Origin: Linnemannia elongata
Lineage: Eukaryota > Mortierellomycota > Mortierellomycetes > Mortierellales > Mortierellaceae
DNA length: 64,000 bases
Reading direction: 5' to 3'
Assembly (NCBI GenBank): GCA_036320915.1
Contig: JAXBDG010000017.1
Coordinates: forward strand, 620,001 to 684,000
The notes under the pieces were generated by a model. The model saw nothing but the letters and a program-made list of their open reading frames with translations. It was not told where the DNA came from and searched no databases. Numbering within the stretch: position 1 is the stretch's first letter; each line of letters opens with the position of its first letter. A program made the position numbers and the translations under genes. Shown one piece after another: positions 35,423 to 46,990 of the stretch.

Positions 35423-35877
35423 GGTGGAAGGATGAGGGAAAGGATGGTTGTAAAGCAGATGCAACGCGTTGTTGATTGTTATTCACCAAAAAATCATGTG
35501 ACCGTTTAAGGATTGAGTGTAATCGTATGGCCTGTGTAGTAGATTTAAGGGAACTCATGGCAGAGCACGTTGCAAGTGACCAGTTGAGAGGAATCCTCGA
35601 GTTTTTTCTTTTACCAGTTCCCATGAAATTTTCTTTGTGCAACCTTGAACGTTAATGTGCATCTCTAGGGCAGTGGCTTACTGTATACCAATTCTGAACG
35701 CCACAAGTTCAAAGGGGACTTGACGGAACATCTTTCTCATCCTTTTCGTTTCAGTCCTTCTTGCTTACCCCTTCCTCTTCCACATTCCTACTCTCGTTAT
35801 CGCACCTTTCAGCTGCCTCATCACAACTGTCCTCATCATCACCCCCGCCGACACTTGTCACGCTATTCCTTACAAAT

Positions 35878-37308
35878 ATGATGTCCCAGACACATCCCCT
35901 CGATTTACCTGAGCTTCGCTCAAAGATAGTCAGCAGCCTTGGCCGCAACGACCTCGCGTCCTGTGCGCGTGTATGTCAGGATTGGAACGACTACTTTACT
36001 CCGCCACTCTACGAGTCTGTCGTATTGTCGAAACATGGCCCCAGCATGGAATCATTTGAGAGAAACAAACACCTTGTACGACACCTGGTGATTCAGCGTT
36101 CTCTCTATGAAAAACCACCATCGACATCTGCGCGAGACAAAGTAGTTTCTAGAGTTATGGCCAACTCGACTCTGACCGAATTGGACTTGAATAGCAGCTC
36201 GATCGGACTAGATGTAGCTCAGGTGCTGTCTAAGGCACTCAAGACCAACTCGACCCTGACCACGTTGAACTTGAGGGGCAACAATATTGGAGCCAACGGA
36301 GCTCAGGCGCTGTCGGAGGCGCTGAGGACCAATTCGACTCTGATCACTTTGAATTTGGCGGGCAACAGGATCGGACCCAACGGAGCCCAGGCGCTCTCAG
36401 AGGCACTCAAGATCAACTTGACTCTGACCACTTTGGACTTGGCGGACAACTCGATGGGACCCCACGGAGCTCAAGCGCTGTCTGATGCACTCAAGATCAA
36501 CTCAACACTGACCATTCTGAATTTGAAGGCCAGCTTGATCGGACCAAACGGAGCTCAGGCGCTGTCAGAGGCACTCAGGACCAACTCGACTCTGATCACT
36601 TTGAACTTGACGGGCAGCAATATCGGACCCAACGGAGCCCAGGCGCTGTCTGAGGGACTCAAGATCAACTCGACTCTGACCACTTTGAAGTTGGGGTGGA
36701 ACTTTATCGGACCCGACGGAGTTCGGGCACTATCTGAGGCACTCAAGATCAACTCAGCTCTGACCACTTTGAACTTGCATACTAACTCGATCAGATACGA
36801 CGAAGCTCAGGCACTGTCCGAGGCTCTCAAGATCAGCTCGACTCTGACCACTTTGGACTTGTCCCTCAACTTGATCCGAGATGACGGAGCACAGGCGCTG
36901 TCTGAGGCACTCAAGATCAACTCGACTCTGACCACTTTGAACTTGGGGGGCAACAATATTGGAGCCAACGGAGCTCAGGCGCTGTCGGAGGCGCTGAGGA
37001 CCAATTCGACTCTGATCACTTTAAATTTGGCGAGCAACAAGATCGGACCCAACGGAGCTCAGGCGCTGTCTGAGGCACTCAAGATCAACTCGACTCTGAC
37101 CACTTTGGACTTGGCGGACAACTTGATCCGAGTAAACGGAGCTCAGGCGTTGTCTGAGGCGCTCAAGACAAACTCGACTCTGACCACTCTGGAGTTGTCC
37201 AGTAACTTGATCGGAGATGGCGAAGCTCAGGCGCTCTCTGAGGCACTCAAGACCACCTCGACTCTGACCATTACGGGCGTCGCCATTACAGACGTCCCAT
37301 TTCGGTGA
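35878..37308 (+). CDS. LRR3: F-box / RI-type LRR protein, longest member, intact
   Basis: About 476 residues in one exon, starting at one of two adjacent ATGs (35878 or 35881). F-box near residues 6-50 (HPLDLPELRSKIVSS ... RNDLASCARVCQDWND), linker with SLYEKPPSTSARDK, then about 13 RI-type LRR units of 28 residues, ending TLTITGVAITD. Units near 36264-36450 and 36936-37124 are near copies exactly 672 bp (8 units) apart, a sign of unequal crossing-over inside the array. The partner LRR6 is 255 bp shorter (three units plus one codon) and has a premature stop. Likely SCF substrate adaptor by family. The shared motif TCATATCAGTAAAA follows at 37367. Confidence 0.85.
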   Translation: MMSQTHPLDLPELRSKIVSSLGRNDLASCARVCQDWNDYFTPPLYESVVLSKHGPSMESFERNKHLVRHLVIQRSLYEKPPSTSARDKVVSRVMANSTLTELDLNSSSIGLDVAQVLSKALKTNSTLTTLNLRGNNIGANGAQALSEALRTNSTLITLNLAGNRIGPNGAQALSEALKINLTLTTLDLADNSMGPHGAQALSDALKINSTLTILNLKASLIGPNGAQALSEALRTNSTLITLNLTGSNIGPNGAQALSEGLKINSTLTTLKLGWNFIGPDGVRALSEALKINSALTTLNLHTNSIRYDEAQALSEALKISSTLTTLDLSLNLIRDDGAQALSEALKINSTLTTLNLGGNNIGANGAQALSEALRTNSTLITLNLASNKIGPNGAQALSEALKINSTLTTLDLADNLIRVNGAQALSEALKTNSTLTTLELSSNLIGDGEAQALSEALKTTSTLTITGVAITDVPFR

Positions 37309-39609
37309 CCGTTCGTACCCTGTCAAGAGTAGTGAAGACAGTGACAGTATTTATATTGTGTCACCATCATATCAGTAAAAACTCCTCCGCTTTCTAGCCT
37401 CCTCTCGTCTTACTTGAAGGAAACTACAGCATCACCCTCCAAATTTTCTTTCGATATTGTTTTCTTTGTACTTGACAAAGAGGTCTTCTGGTCTGCCAAC
37501 GAATTCATTTTTCTATTCTCAAGTAAACGTCAAGTCAGGATGACGATGGTTGAGCTAAATCCCCTAAGAGCATAGGCTGGTCGTTTTGCATTGCTGAAGG
37601 GAAGGGTTTCTTGCCAAGTGAAAAGGAGATTATGAGAGTTATCAAAGGAAGACGAACAAGAGCAGAAGAAAAAGAGAAAAAGGTAGAAAAGCTTATAACA
37701 ATCAAAAATTATGGAGTTTGGACAACGAATAAAGTTGGGGACAAGAAAAGTAAACGGAATGGTGAGGGGGAGTTTTTTTTATGCGCAAGACAGTGCTACG
37801 TTTTGTAACCTCTCCCACTTCCTCCTCACATATCTCTCAAAGCGAAACGATTAAAAAAGTTCTTGGTAAAATGAAAATACCTTGTGAATTCCAAGATGGA
37901 ATCACCATGCATATATATATTCGCCCAGAATCTGCCCAGCCGTGTCTAGAATAAACGACCCCTACAGTATTAGCTGTTTCCTATGCCAAGTCAATATCAA
38001 CCACAACACATCCCATGTTCATCGCATGCCTTAAATCCCACTCATTTATTTCCATAATTAAAGACCAAATAAAAAATGATATGAAAGGATGACATAAAAG
38101 TGGTTTAATTAATAGCTCGCCGTCTGTTTATAAACTCTAACGCTAAGAGCCCACAGTCCAGGGTACATCGCGGGGAGGTCGCGAGCCGGGTATCCCAAAG
38201 GTTGATAGTTTGATAGCTTGATAGTTTGGTAAATTGAGATGGAAGAATCAAAAACGTATGCTCTCAGTTGCTCAATGCCACTAAAGAAAGGCCGACAGTG
38301 GCAACTGCCTCAGACTTGATGTAAGTGTCATCATGGGCAAGTCATTTGCCCTCGGTTGCCCAATGCCAATATTGTTCAAAGAAAGGCAAAGGTCGATGGT
38401 GGAAACTGCCTCAAACCAATGCAGGTGTCGCCATGGCAAGTTTTTTTAGTCCTCGGTTGCTCAACGCCACTATGAAAAAAGGCCGATAGTGGAAAATACC
38501 TCGGACGTCAATATGAGTGTTATCATATACACAGAAAAACCCGTGTCCCCATAAGTGCGCTATCATTATGATTGGACACACAATAATCCCTCGAGCCCAA
38601 GATCCCTCGTCTCATTAATGAGCCCTCAGAATTCCAATATGCCCTCGACTCCATTGTTTCTCACTATCCTTCAAAGTACCCTCAGAATCCCATGTTGGCC
38701 CGCAACCCATCTTAATTTTGTTTGGGAAAGTCTCCCCAGGGCGACCACCATGCCGGACGCATTCACGCTCTTGACATGGCGTAAAATTCCTCCTGCCAGT
38801 CATCCCTCCCTTTGCTTGAATGGCCAACTGGAGATTGACGCGGTGCAATATCCAGTGCTAATGTTGCTCTGATCAGTACCGTCCAGAAGGCCAGACACAG
38901 AGCGCAAAGAGAGGGCATGGCCAGCGAGGAACCACCCATGCCAAGGCGAGCTTGCGGACAGTTAGGTTTGGGGGGTGCAGAGGGGGTTTGACTCCTCTTG
39001 GCCTCCGATCGGCACCCCTTGTCACCAAAGTGATAAGACGACAAAGGAATTTTCTGATTAGTGAAAAGTTTGCGCCACCAAAATTGCCTGTAGATGTTTC
39101 TGATTATTGATCACTGATCCCTGATCAGTGTGAAATGAAGTGATTCATGGCGATCAGTTAGGGCGAAGAAAGTGGGAAAACAGAGTGTAAGGGGGGGAAA
39201 GGGGAGGAAAGGGAATGGATCGATGCGATAACAACGCTAACGCGCACTCCCCACAATAGGTGCAACGAAAGAGACGAAGATAGAAGAAGGCGTGGGGAAG
39301 AGTGAAACAAGGGCAAGCACTCGAACCCTCTTTTCTTTTCATGTTGCTAGGAAGGGAAGGGAGAGGAAGAGAAAGAAAGGGAAAGGAGAGAAAGAGAAAG
39401 GAGATGGAAGGGAAGTATATATATCTTATTGTGCCTTTCAACCAAAATGATGTAAAAAATTAACCACTAATCCAGCTGTGAGCGGGGTTTGCATGGGTGT
39501 GGAACAAAAACGTTATCGTGAACAGCTCGCTAATCGGGGTTTAGTGGCCAAAATAAAATATTTTATGTGAAATGCCCAATAAAGCAACAGTCAGCAACAT
39601 GAACGTTAG
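37309..39609. other. LRR3 3' flank and junction between duplication copies
   Basis: 37309-39428 is nearly identical to 48949-51067. It carries a three-unit tandem repeat (38263-38530). It also carries CACTGATC-CCT-GATCAGTG, an 8-bp inverted repeat at 39112-39130 that recurs at 50752-50770. Open frames at 38555-38872 (plus) and 38763-39044 (minus) are conserved between copies only because the copies are recent. 39429-39609 is unique and joins copy A to copy B. Confidence 0.65.
38263..38530 (+). repeat. three-unit degenerate tandem repeat (copy A)
   Basis: Three units of about 80-100 bp, each opening with CTCRGTTGCYCAAYGCCA and containing AAAGGCCGA..GTGG..A..CCTC. The copy-B counterpart is at 49902-50169. 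Confidence 0.8.
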
Positions 39610-40965
39610 CAGGCCACATCCCTGATCCATCAGCACACTCAAGAGACCACTGCCGAGCCCACAACCTCCCAGGGCCACCAGCGCCGTCAACAGATCCGTC
39701 AAAAGAACTTGCAGCGGGAGCAGCGCATCAAGCAACAGCAGCTGATGATGCAGCAGCAAGCCTTGGAGAAGCAGCAGCAGCAAGAGCAGAAGGAGAAGAG
39801 GCGACAGGAGAAGAAGATTGCCTCTGCCATGGCTGCCGCCGCTGCCTCGCAGAAGCAGCAGCCTGGTAAGGCGTCTGCGCCGGCCCAACAGGACCGCTCT
39901 GCCGCTAAGAAGAGCAGCAAGCGCTCGTCACACTCTCGTCGTCGTCAGGCTGCACAGTATGTCCAACATCCTCATGAGGATTATGATGACCACAGCAACA
40001 ACAATGGAGGTGGTTTGGGAGATACGATTATTTCGACCGCTGTCCACTCGGCTATCCGCCTGAAGCAGTCGCCTATCCCTGATGTCGTCAAATCATGCCT
40101 CCGCACCTCTAAGACCATCTTCAACAAGGTCGACGAGCGGTTCCATCTGCAGGACAAGGCCTGGGAGCTGTCCAAGAACTCGATCGAGAAGGCCATTGAG
40201 CTCGATGAGCAGTATGCGATCCACGAAGTGGTCACCGAGACTGTCTTCGCCACCCTCACGGGTTTGGTCAAGGCCGGAATCGCTTACAAGGAGTCGCCCA
40301 GCTATGCTGCTGTCCGTGCCGCTGCATCTGAGAACGGCAAGATTGCGGCTGCCCCACCAGTGCAGGTCCTGGAGTCTGCCTCTCCCTCTTCGAGGTCACT
40401 TCACCCCCAGGGCGCTCAGCCGTCTTCCAAGAGGTCCTCCAAGTCCAAGAAGGCTGCTGCCGCATTGAAGGAGAAGGAGAAGGCCGCTGCTGCGGTGGCG
40501 GCTGCAGCTACCGCCAATTCGTCGATCACTTCTCGATGGATCCGTCGTCCCCAAAGCGTAGTGGTTGAGAGCGAGGGCAGCTCGGACTCTGAGAAAGATT
40601 CGGACGACAGCGATTCGGACTCGGACTCTGACTCTGAAGCCGAGCAGTCGAAGACGAAGAAGGCCTACAAGAACAAGCCTGTTTCGTCTTCTGCCTCGTC
40701 GTCTTCTTCTGCCTTCTCGTCTGGATCATCTTCGTGTTCGTCCACAGCTGGTTCTGGGGCCGAGAACGACTCGGATTCGGATAGCGAGACCGTCGAGTTG
40801 AACCACGAAACCTTGCGCCCCTCGGCTATCTCACGAAGTGGGTTTAGCCACAGCGATACCTCTAAGCTGCCTCCTCCCCCTCCTTACTCGGAACAGGTCC
40901 GTGAGAAGATTGATATGTTTATGGCACTCAAGGGCGCTGCCTCCCTCTTGGTCGGTAGCCTTTAA
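39610..40965 (+). pseudogene. 5'-truncated copy of the MIT-like gene
   Basis: Starts abruptly at the position matching 15494 and follows the second exon of the gene at 13258 to the same stop. The MIT-like region and all upstream sequence are missing. A TAG lies directly before the breakpoint in frame (39607-39609). The frame is otherwise open, with the first ATG at 39745, so a protein of about 406 residues is possible if a promoter was gained. It differs from copy A by an in-frame 15-nt loss in the Ser run and scattered substitutions (for example Gly to Arg near 39941). Confidence 0.85.
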
Positions 40966-41338
40966 AACCTCAAGTTTGTTCGCTTAGAAAACACGATATC
41001 GCCATTTATAAAACATGAACATAAACAGAGAAAACAAGCATTCTAGCATTCCTAGCATACTTAGACGTAGTTAAAAATATGACAATACATATTTTTGTGA
41101 CAGAGTGATACAACTCTTGTCTGGACTATGGTGGCGAAAAGAAGGGCAAAGTCTTATGGTGACGTCCATTTTCTGATTGGTTCTCACTGCACCACGTATT
41201 AAGCTCCAACCTTGCTGTGGAAGAAATCCGTCCCGCACAAAAAGCATGACAAACATTTTTGCACTCCTTTTTCCATCCATTTTACCCTTCATTTTTCCTC
41301 CTACCTCTCTATCTCTGCACTCCTAAATTCCAGGAAGG

Positions 41339-42830
41339 ATGATACCACGTAGATCATGCTGGACACTGAGCTGTCTTCTTCTCACTGTACTCCTACTCTC
41401 CACCCTCTGCACCGCCAGTCTAGATAATATCTACCGCGGTCATGAACTGCGCGTCGTGACCCCTGCCACCACTGAATTGACCATCTCGGACCCCAACGTA
41501 CAGAATCACTATATCGAAATGAACACCACCTGCTTTCTTTCAGGAAATGAATATGGGACCATCTTAGCAATTGGTATGAAGGGCATATGCAACTAATGGC
41601 ACAGAGCGTGGGTAGTCGTTTCGACAAATATCATATAGTTGACCCTATATTTTTCTTTACAAAAACGGTGTAGATGTCGGGCCATCATATACGATTGCAG
41701 CGTACAGCACCGAAGATGGGGAGTGCATGTTCGTCAGGAATGAGCACGGAGATACCAAAGCTCCAAACAACATCATCTCCCTCCCTACCAACGACAACAC
41801 CACCATCTTCACCACTATGGTCCGGCATATGAAGGAACTGGCGGAGGCGCAGATTGGGAACGACACCAAGATCACAAGTATTATACTTGTGATTCCGGGA
41901 GAATTTGATGATGACCAAAGGGTGGCGGTCGCGCAAGCTGTTAGGGCTGCGGGCGAAAAGGGGAAGGAGGGCGAGAAGAAAGCAAATTTGGAATTCTTCA
42001 GAATACTGAATCGTCACAAGGCGGCGGCGATGGCGTACGGGCTCGATAATGAGTTTATCTATGAGGGAAAGGGTATCAGAGAGCCAGAGGTGCGGGAACT
42101 GGTGGTCGTGGATCTGGAGGAGACGAGGTTTGATGTGGGGCTATGGGAGATTGATAGTGGAGTGTATGAAATGATGGGACTTCTTGAGAGACAGGGCGGT
42201 GGTGGGTTTGGTGAGGAAGCTGCTGATCGAGCGGTGATGGAAGGAATTGTGGAGGAGTTTTTGAGAGGTGCGGGAGGGTCTTTCGGTGCGAAGGAAGAGG
42301 CTGAGATCCAGCAGCGGCGAAAGGCGATCTTGAGCGATGAGATTTTGACGGGACGACTCAGGAGGGAGGTGACCAAGATGAACAACGTGTTCTTGGCGGC
42401 ATCGCTCCACGTCCAACCGGTCGCCGACACGACTGTTGATATTTCGAGTCATCACACAGTACGCATCGAAATCGATTCCTTCTTTGACGACCGCGACCTC
42501 TCCTTATCACTGAACCTCTCCCAATGGCAAGATCTGCGCTCTCGCTCGCTGACATCAATACTCGACACCATAGACGAAGTCCTGGAAAAGTTCGAGGTCG
42601 TGGACGACCATACCAAGTGGACGACGAAGCCGCTCGACAAGAGCGAGGTCGATCATGTGCTAGTCATTGGCTCGTCATCCCGGATCCCCGAGGCGATTCA
42701 GTTGATTGAACGGCACTTTCGAGGGCGGTTGAGTGTTCCAATGACGATCGATCCGGCGTTCTTGAGTGTACGGGGGGGAGCGAAACTTGCGTGGTGGTTT
42801 GAACGTCCGACTCCATGTTTTCCAGCGTAA
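41339..42830 (+). CDS. Hsp70-like protein, secretory signal, ATPase domain only (copy B)
   Basis: Exons 41339-41573 and 41674-42830 join in phase 1 to give about 463 residues, with the same splice sites as the copy-A gene. The signal peptide is identical. Phosphate-1 reads IDVGPSYT (Ser to Pro against copy A), phosphate-2 is the same degenerate DLEETRFDVG, and the adenosine motif VIGSSSRIP is kept. The C-terminus differs (ends PTPCFPA) and again lacks a substrate-binding domain. The proline in the ATP loop further argues against normal ATPase activity. Like its twin it may be an ER-lumen Hsp70-related protein of the STCH/HSPA13 type; a non-catalytic binding role is inference. Confidence 0.82.
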
Positions 42831-43137
42831 GCGAAAAAAGATGTTGCAGAATAAATAAGTGGTTGGTAGCAATTGCTAGCAAGGCTACATATCAATTGGC
42901 TTATTACTCTCCACGTATTTTTAAGTCTTCATCTGGAATGGGGCGCAGGGGCCACTGTTGTATAAGGTAACCGTCAAAAACGCCTTCAAGTTTATAGAAG
43001 GCCCTTAAACGAAAGTCCCAAGTCGCGCGTCGAACATCACTGGCATCCTTTTTCAGTATTGTCGCATCTTCCTGTGACCTCATCACTACTGTTCCTCGTC
43101 ATCATCCCCATCCCGCTTTTTACGCTATCTTTTCAAG
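42831..43137. other. intergenic between Hsp70-like and LRR4; hAT empty site
   Basis: Short spacer with the uninterrupted sequence CTGTTGTATAAGGTAACC at 42955-42972, which in copy A is split by the hAT element. It presumably includes the LRR4 promoter; the 60 nt before the start are CT-rich. Confidence 0.7.
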
Positions 43138-44295
43138 ATGTTCCGGACACATCCCCTCGAATTACCTGAGATTCGCTCAAGAATAGCCAGCAGTCTTTGT
43201 CTCAAAGATCTCACGTCCTGTACGCGTGTATGTCAGGATTGGAATGATTCATTCACACCGCCACTCTACAATTCTGTCGAATTGTCGGAACATGGCCTCA
43301 GCATGGAATCTTTTGAGAGACACAAGCACCTTATACGACACCTGGTGATTCAGAGCTCTGTCTATGAAATGCTACCTTCGACATCACGAGAGCAAGTAGT
43401 TTCTAGCGTCATGGCCAACTCGACTCTGACCACTTTGAGCTTGGGAGGCAACTCGGTCGGACCCGACGGAGCTCAGGCGCTGTCGGAGGCATTCAAGTGT
43501 AATTCGACTCTGACAACTTTGGACTTGTCCGACAACAAGATCGGAGATAACGGAACTCAGGTGCTATCAGAGGCATTCAAGAACAGCTCGACACTGACCA
43601 CTTTGAACTTGGAAGAAAACAAGATCGGACCCAATGGAGCTCAGGCGCTGTCTGTGGCACTCAAGACCAACTCGACTCTGAACACGTTGGACCTAGGGTG
43701 GAACCCGATCGGACCCGGCGGAGCTCATTCATTGTCTGAGGCACTCAAGATCAATTCAACTCTGACCACGCTCAACATGGGCCGCAACTTGATCAAACAT
43801 GGGGGAGCTCAGGTATTGTCAGAGGCTCTAAAGGCCAACTCGACTCTGATTACTTTGGACCTACAGTGGAACTTGATCGGACCCAACGGATTTCAAGCGC
43901 TGTCTGAGGCCCTCAAGACCAACTCAACTCTTACTACGTTGGACTTAGGATCCAACTCGATTGAAGAACACGGATCTCAGGCGCTGTCGGAGGCACTCAA
44001 GACCAACTCGGCTTTGGTCTCTTTGCAATTGCGGCACAACTTGATTACGGACAATGGAGCTAAGGCGCTGTCTGAGGGACTTGGAACTAACTTGACTCTG
44101 ACCACTTTGAACTTGCGGCACAACATGATCGGAGATAATGGAGCTTGGGCATTGTCTGAAACACTCAAGATCAACTCGACTCTGACCACTTTGAACCTGG
44201 GCGTCAACAAAATTGGTTCCGGCGGAGCTCAGGCGCTGTCTGAGGCACTCAAAACCAACCGAACAGTAACCATTGTGGGCGTACAATTTCGGTGA
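43138..44295 (+). CDS. LRR4: F-box / RI-type LRR protein, intact partner of LRR1
   Basis: 385 residues, one exon, start AAGATGTTC. F-box near residues 4-45 (HPLELPEIRSRIASS ... CTRVCQDWNDSF), linker with SVYEMLPSTSREQ, then ten RI-type LRR units of 28 residues and the ending TVTIVGVQFR. Compared with LRR1 it has exactly one extra unit (SLGGNSVGPDGAQ onward, about 43430-43510). It shows how LRR1 read before the LINE insertion: the sequence GGAATGATTCATTCAC runs straight into ACCGCCACTC here. Likely SCF ligase adaptor; target unknown. The motif ACATATCAATAAAG at 44344 follows the stop. Confidence 0.87.
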   Translation: MFRTHPLELPEIRSRIASSLCLKDLTSCTRVCQDWNDSFTPPLYNSVELSEHGLSMESFERHKHLIRHLVIQSSVYEMLPSTSREQVVSSVMANSTLTTLSLGGNSVGPDGAQALSEAFKCNSTLTTLDLSDNKIGDNGTQVLSEAFKNSSTLTTLNLEENKIGPNGAQALSVALKTNSTLNTLDLGWNPIGPGGAHSLSEALKINSTLTTLNMGRNLIKHGGAQVLSEALKANSTLITLDLQWNLIGPNGFQALSEALKTNSTLTTLDLGSNSIEEHGSQALSEALKTNSALVSLQLRHNLITDNGAKALSEGLGTNLTLTTLNLRHNMIGDNGAWALSETLKINSTLTTLNLGVNKIGSGGAQALSEALKTNRTVTIVGVQFR

Positions 44296-46009
44296 CCGTC
44301 CATATCCTGGTGGTAAAGATATCGAGAGTTATATATTTTCTACACATATCAATAAAGATCCTTCGCCTTCTCTTCTTGTCCCGCACAAAGAGTACCACAG
44401 CATGAAGAGATTCCCTTGTCTACCAATGACCTTCTTTCTTTATTCACAAGTAAACGCCCATCGACATGACGGAAGTTGAGCAAAGTATCCAAAGAAAACG
44501 GGCTGATCGTTTTGCACTGCTGGAAGAAGGGGTGTTTTTCTTGTCAATACACTTTGACGATCTAGATAAGTTTTTTTATTATTTATTTTTTTGAGCAAGG
44601 GTGCTTCTTTTCCCCCTTATTTTTTTTCTTTCGATACTTTTCAATGCTAAACTTGGCAGTGTGGAGGCCCGACGAAAGACTTTTCTTCACGACAACAAAT
44701 CTTGATCTTTTTCTCTACATGAAAAATTGGGGGATGTTCCGCTTGGGAAATGATGCGTGTCCTATTTTCTCCATTCTTGACCTGCGATAGAAGCAAAATG
44801 TGTGGAGAGAGAGTGAAGGAAAAATATAGGAGTGAAGAAGGAGAGATCGACTAGATTGTCAAAGCAGCTTTGCTCAAACAGGTTCTTACTGATTGTTGTT
44901 GGTTGTTATGAGCGGTTGAAGAAAGAAAGAAAAATGAAAGAAGATATTTGTGATTCTTTCGAGCAAATCCATGGAACAATGGACTCTATTTCAGCAGATA
45001 GTAATGGCAAGGCTACGTTACTACTTACAATATTTGAAAATTGGATGCATCTTTTCCAATATTTCAAATTAACATTTGCAGGAACTTCTCAAAGCGTTTC
45101 TTTAAAGATAATCCCACATAGTAAGATACAGGATCCAAAGATCTGTTCGTATTTGACAAAAATTCTGATAATTGTCGCGTTTTAGTACGCGTTCCGGCTT
45201 GGAGGCTTTCCGTCGTTACCCAATGTATCATAGCTTCAGACCATTGCCTGCTCAGGCATGCCCGAAATACCGATTATCCGAATGAACGGTTCCTTCTGCA
45301 CTTGGCTCAATCCCTCTTGCAACAACATTTCATTAGTAGGTAAAACTGAGCTATCGCGACTGTCTAAACCCCAGGTCTGGTTCCCTATTAGTGGGCGAGC
45401 AATTCAACGATTACCGAAGTCTGGTTCGGTATGGTAAAAGAGCCATTATCGAAGTATCAAAAAGCAACATTGCTATGATAGCTTCGCTGCCACAAGCAAG
45501 TTATCCCCGTTAAAAAACCAGATATTGGTGGCAGTGACAGTAGATAAAGCAAAGCGCAGCAAAAAAAAAAAAAAAAAAAAAACTACTGGCAAAGCAGCAA
45601 ACAGATGGGTGACGCCTAGTAATGCTACGTAAGTGATGGCAAAACAAAAAGACAATGGCAAAGCACCAAGCAAATGATCAGTCGACAGGAATTCTCAAGT
45701 TTTATTTTACCAGTTCCCTCGAAATTTTCTTCGTGCTACCTTGATCGATTGACTTCATGCCATTCCTTTTCACCTCACACTCTCCCCAAAAGAGCGGTGG
45801 CATTCTTTGCAACAGTTCTGAACGCCCCAAAGCCTAAAGGAGCCTCGACGAACATCACTGTCATCCTTTTCGTCTCGTTCCTCTTCCTTTTCCTTTACCT
45901 CCTTCTTTTTCAAATTCCTACCCTCGTCATCGCACCTTCCTGCGACCTTATTATTCCTGTCCTCCTCATCATTTCCTTCACTATTGTCGCGTTCTTCCTT
46001 ATGAATAAG
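44296..46009. other. LRR4 3' flank and LRR5 5' flank
   Basis: Matches 30155-31300 downstream of LRR1, then diverges. From about 45465 it resembles the flank upstream of LRR3/LRR6 (GCCACAAGCAAGTTATC ... GACAGTAGATAAAGC). Includes a 24-nt poly-A at about 45559-45582. No gene seen. Confidence 0.6.
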
Positions 46010-46990
46010 ATGTCTCTGACATATCCCCTCGAATTACCTGAGATTCGCTCAAAAATTGCCCGCAATCTTAATCTCAAAGACCTTGCGTCCTGTACGCGTG
46101 TATGTCAGGATTGGAATGACTCATTCACATCGCCACTCTACCACTCTGTCGTAATGTCGAAACATGGCCTTAGCGTGGAATCTTTTGAGAGACACAAGCA
46201 TCTTATACGACACCTGGTGATTCACAGTTCTGTTTATGGAACGCTACCATCGACATCACGAGAACAAGTAGTTTCTAGCGCAATGGCTGACTCGACTTTG
46301 ACCGAATTGGACTTGGGTAGCAGCTCGATCGGACCAGATGTAGATCAAGTGCTGTCTTAGGCGCTCAAGATCAACTCGACTGTGACCACGTTGAACTTAT
46401 GGGGCAACAATATCGGACCCGACGGAGCACGAGCGCTGTCTGAGGCACTGAAGACCAATTCAACTCTGACCACTTTGAACTTGGGGGGCAACAATATCGG
46501 ACCCAACGGAGCTCAGGCGCTGTCTGAGGCGCTCAAAACCAACTCGACTCTGGCCACGTTGGACCTAGGGTGGAACTCGATCGGACCCGAGGGAGGTCGG
46601 GCGCTGTTCGAGGCACTCAAGAACAACTCGACTCTGACCACTTTGGAAGTAGTCAACAACTCAATCGGACCCAACGGAGCTCAGGCGCTGTCTGAGGCAC
46701 TCAAGCTCAACTCGACTCTGACCACTTTGTACTTGAGGGACAACTATATTGGACCTGATGGAGCTCAGGCGCTGTCTGAGGCACTCAAGACCAACTCAAC
46801 TCTGACCGCTTTGGATTTGACGGACAACAAGATCGAATCTAACGCAGCCCAGGCGCTGTCTGAGGCACTCAAGATCAACTTGACTCTGACCACTTTGAAT
46901 CTGGCACACAACAAGATCGGACCCAACGGAGCTCAGGCGCTGTCTGACGCACTCAAAACCAACAGGACTGTGACCATTACGGGCATCTAA
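46010..46990 (+). pseudogene. LRR5: F-box / RI-type LRR gene with in-frame TAG
   Basis: The start ATG at 46010 aligns with the family; an upstream in-frame ATG at 46001 is less likely. The F-box (YPLELPEIRSKIARN ... CTRVCQDWNDSF) and linker (SVYGTLPSTSREQ) are intact, but codon 117 (46358-46360) is TAG where LRR3 has AAG. The frame then stays open through about seven more LRR units to a TAA at 46988-46990. A truncated product would be F-box plus linker only. The gene is mosaic: F-box like LRR2, linker like LRR1/LRR4, first repeat like LRR3 (SSSIGPDVDQVLS), 3' end like LRR2 (ALSDALKTNRTVTITGI). Confidence 0.85.

Larger units (their letters stand above)
33249..35556. mobile_element. MULE-like DNA transposon or derivative, 2308 bp
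   Basis: The ends form imperfect inverted repeats of about 39 bp (33249-33287 and 35518-35556). They share GAGT at the tip and an exact core from TCTACTACACAGG to CATACGATTA. They are flanked by a 9-bp duplication, ATGGTAGAG (33240-33248) and ATGGCAGAG (35557-35565), 8 of 9 identical. The copy-B locus has ATGGCAGAG once (47453-47461) with no insertion. A 9-bp duplication plus an internal SWIM-type zinc-finger remnant fits Mutator-like elements. No DDE transposase core is visible, so this is a deletion derivative or a non-autonomous element. Confidence 0.7.
15494..39428. repeat. tandem duplication, copy A (with three transposon insertions)
   Basis: The 3' part of the MIT-like gene, the Hsp70-like gene, LRR1, LRR2, LRR3 and about 2.1 kb of 3' flank recur in the same order at 39610-51067. 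Homology starts at CAGGCCACATCC (15494 and 39610) and stops after ATATATATCTTA (39428 and 51067). Copy A is 23.9 kb. Removing the hAT, LINE and MULE-like insertions with their target duplications leaves about 11.56 kb, against 11.46 kb for copy B. The remaining length differences come mostly from whole LRR units and from a non-matching patch near 31.3-31.7 kb. Confidence 0.9.

Noticed and set aside
38210..38230. CRISPR-like or regular spacer array (TTGATAG repeats; three-unit repeat downstream)
   Set aside because: Units are too few and too degenerate and there are no uniform spacers; the sequence is from a eukaryote.
38555..38872. 105-codon frame conserved at 50195-50512
   Set aside because: The two copies are nearly identical at every base, so conservation reflects recent duplication. 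The codon pattern and product look random.
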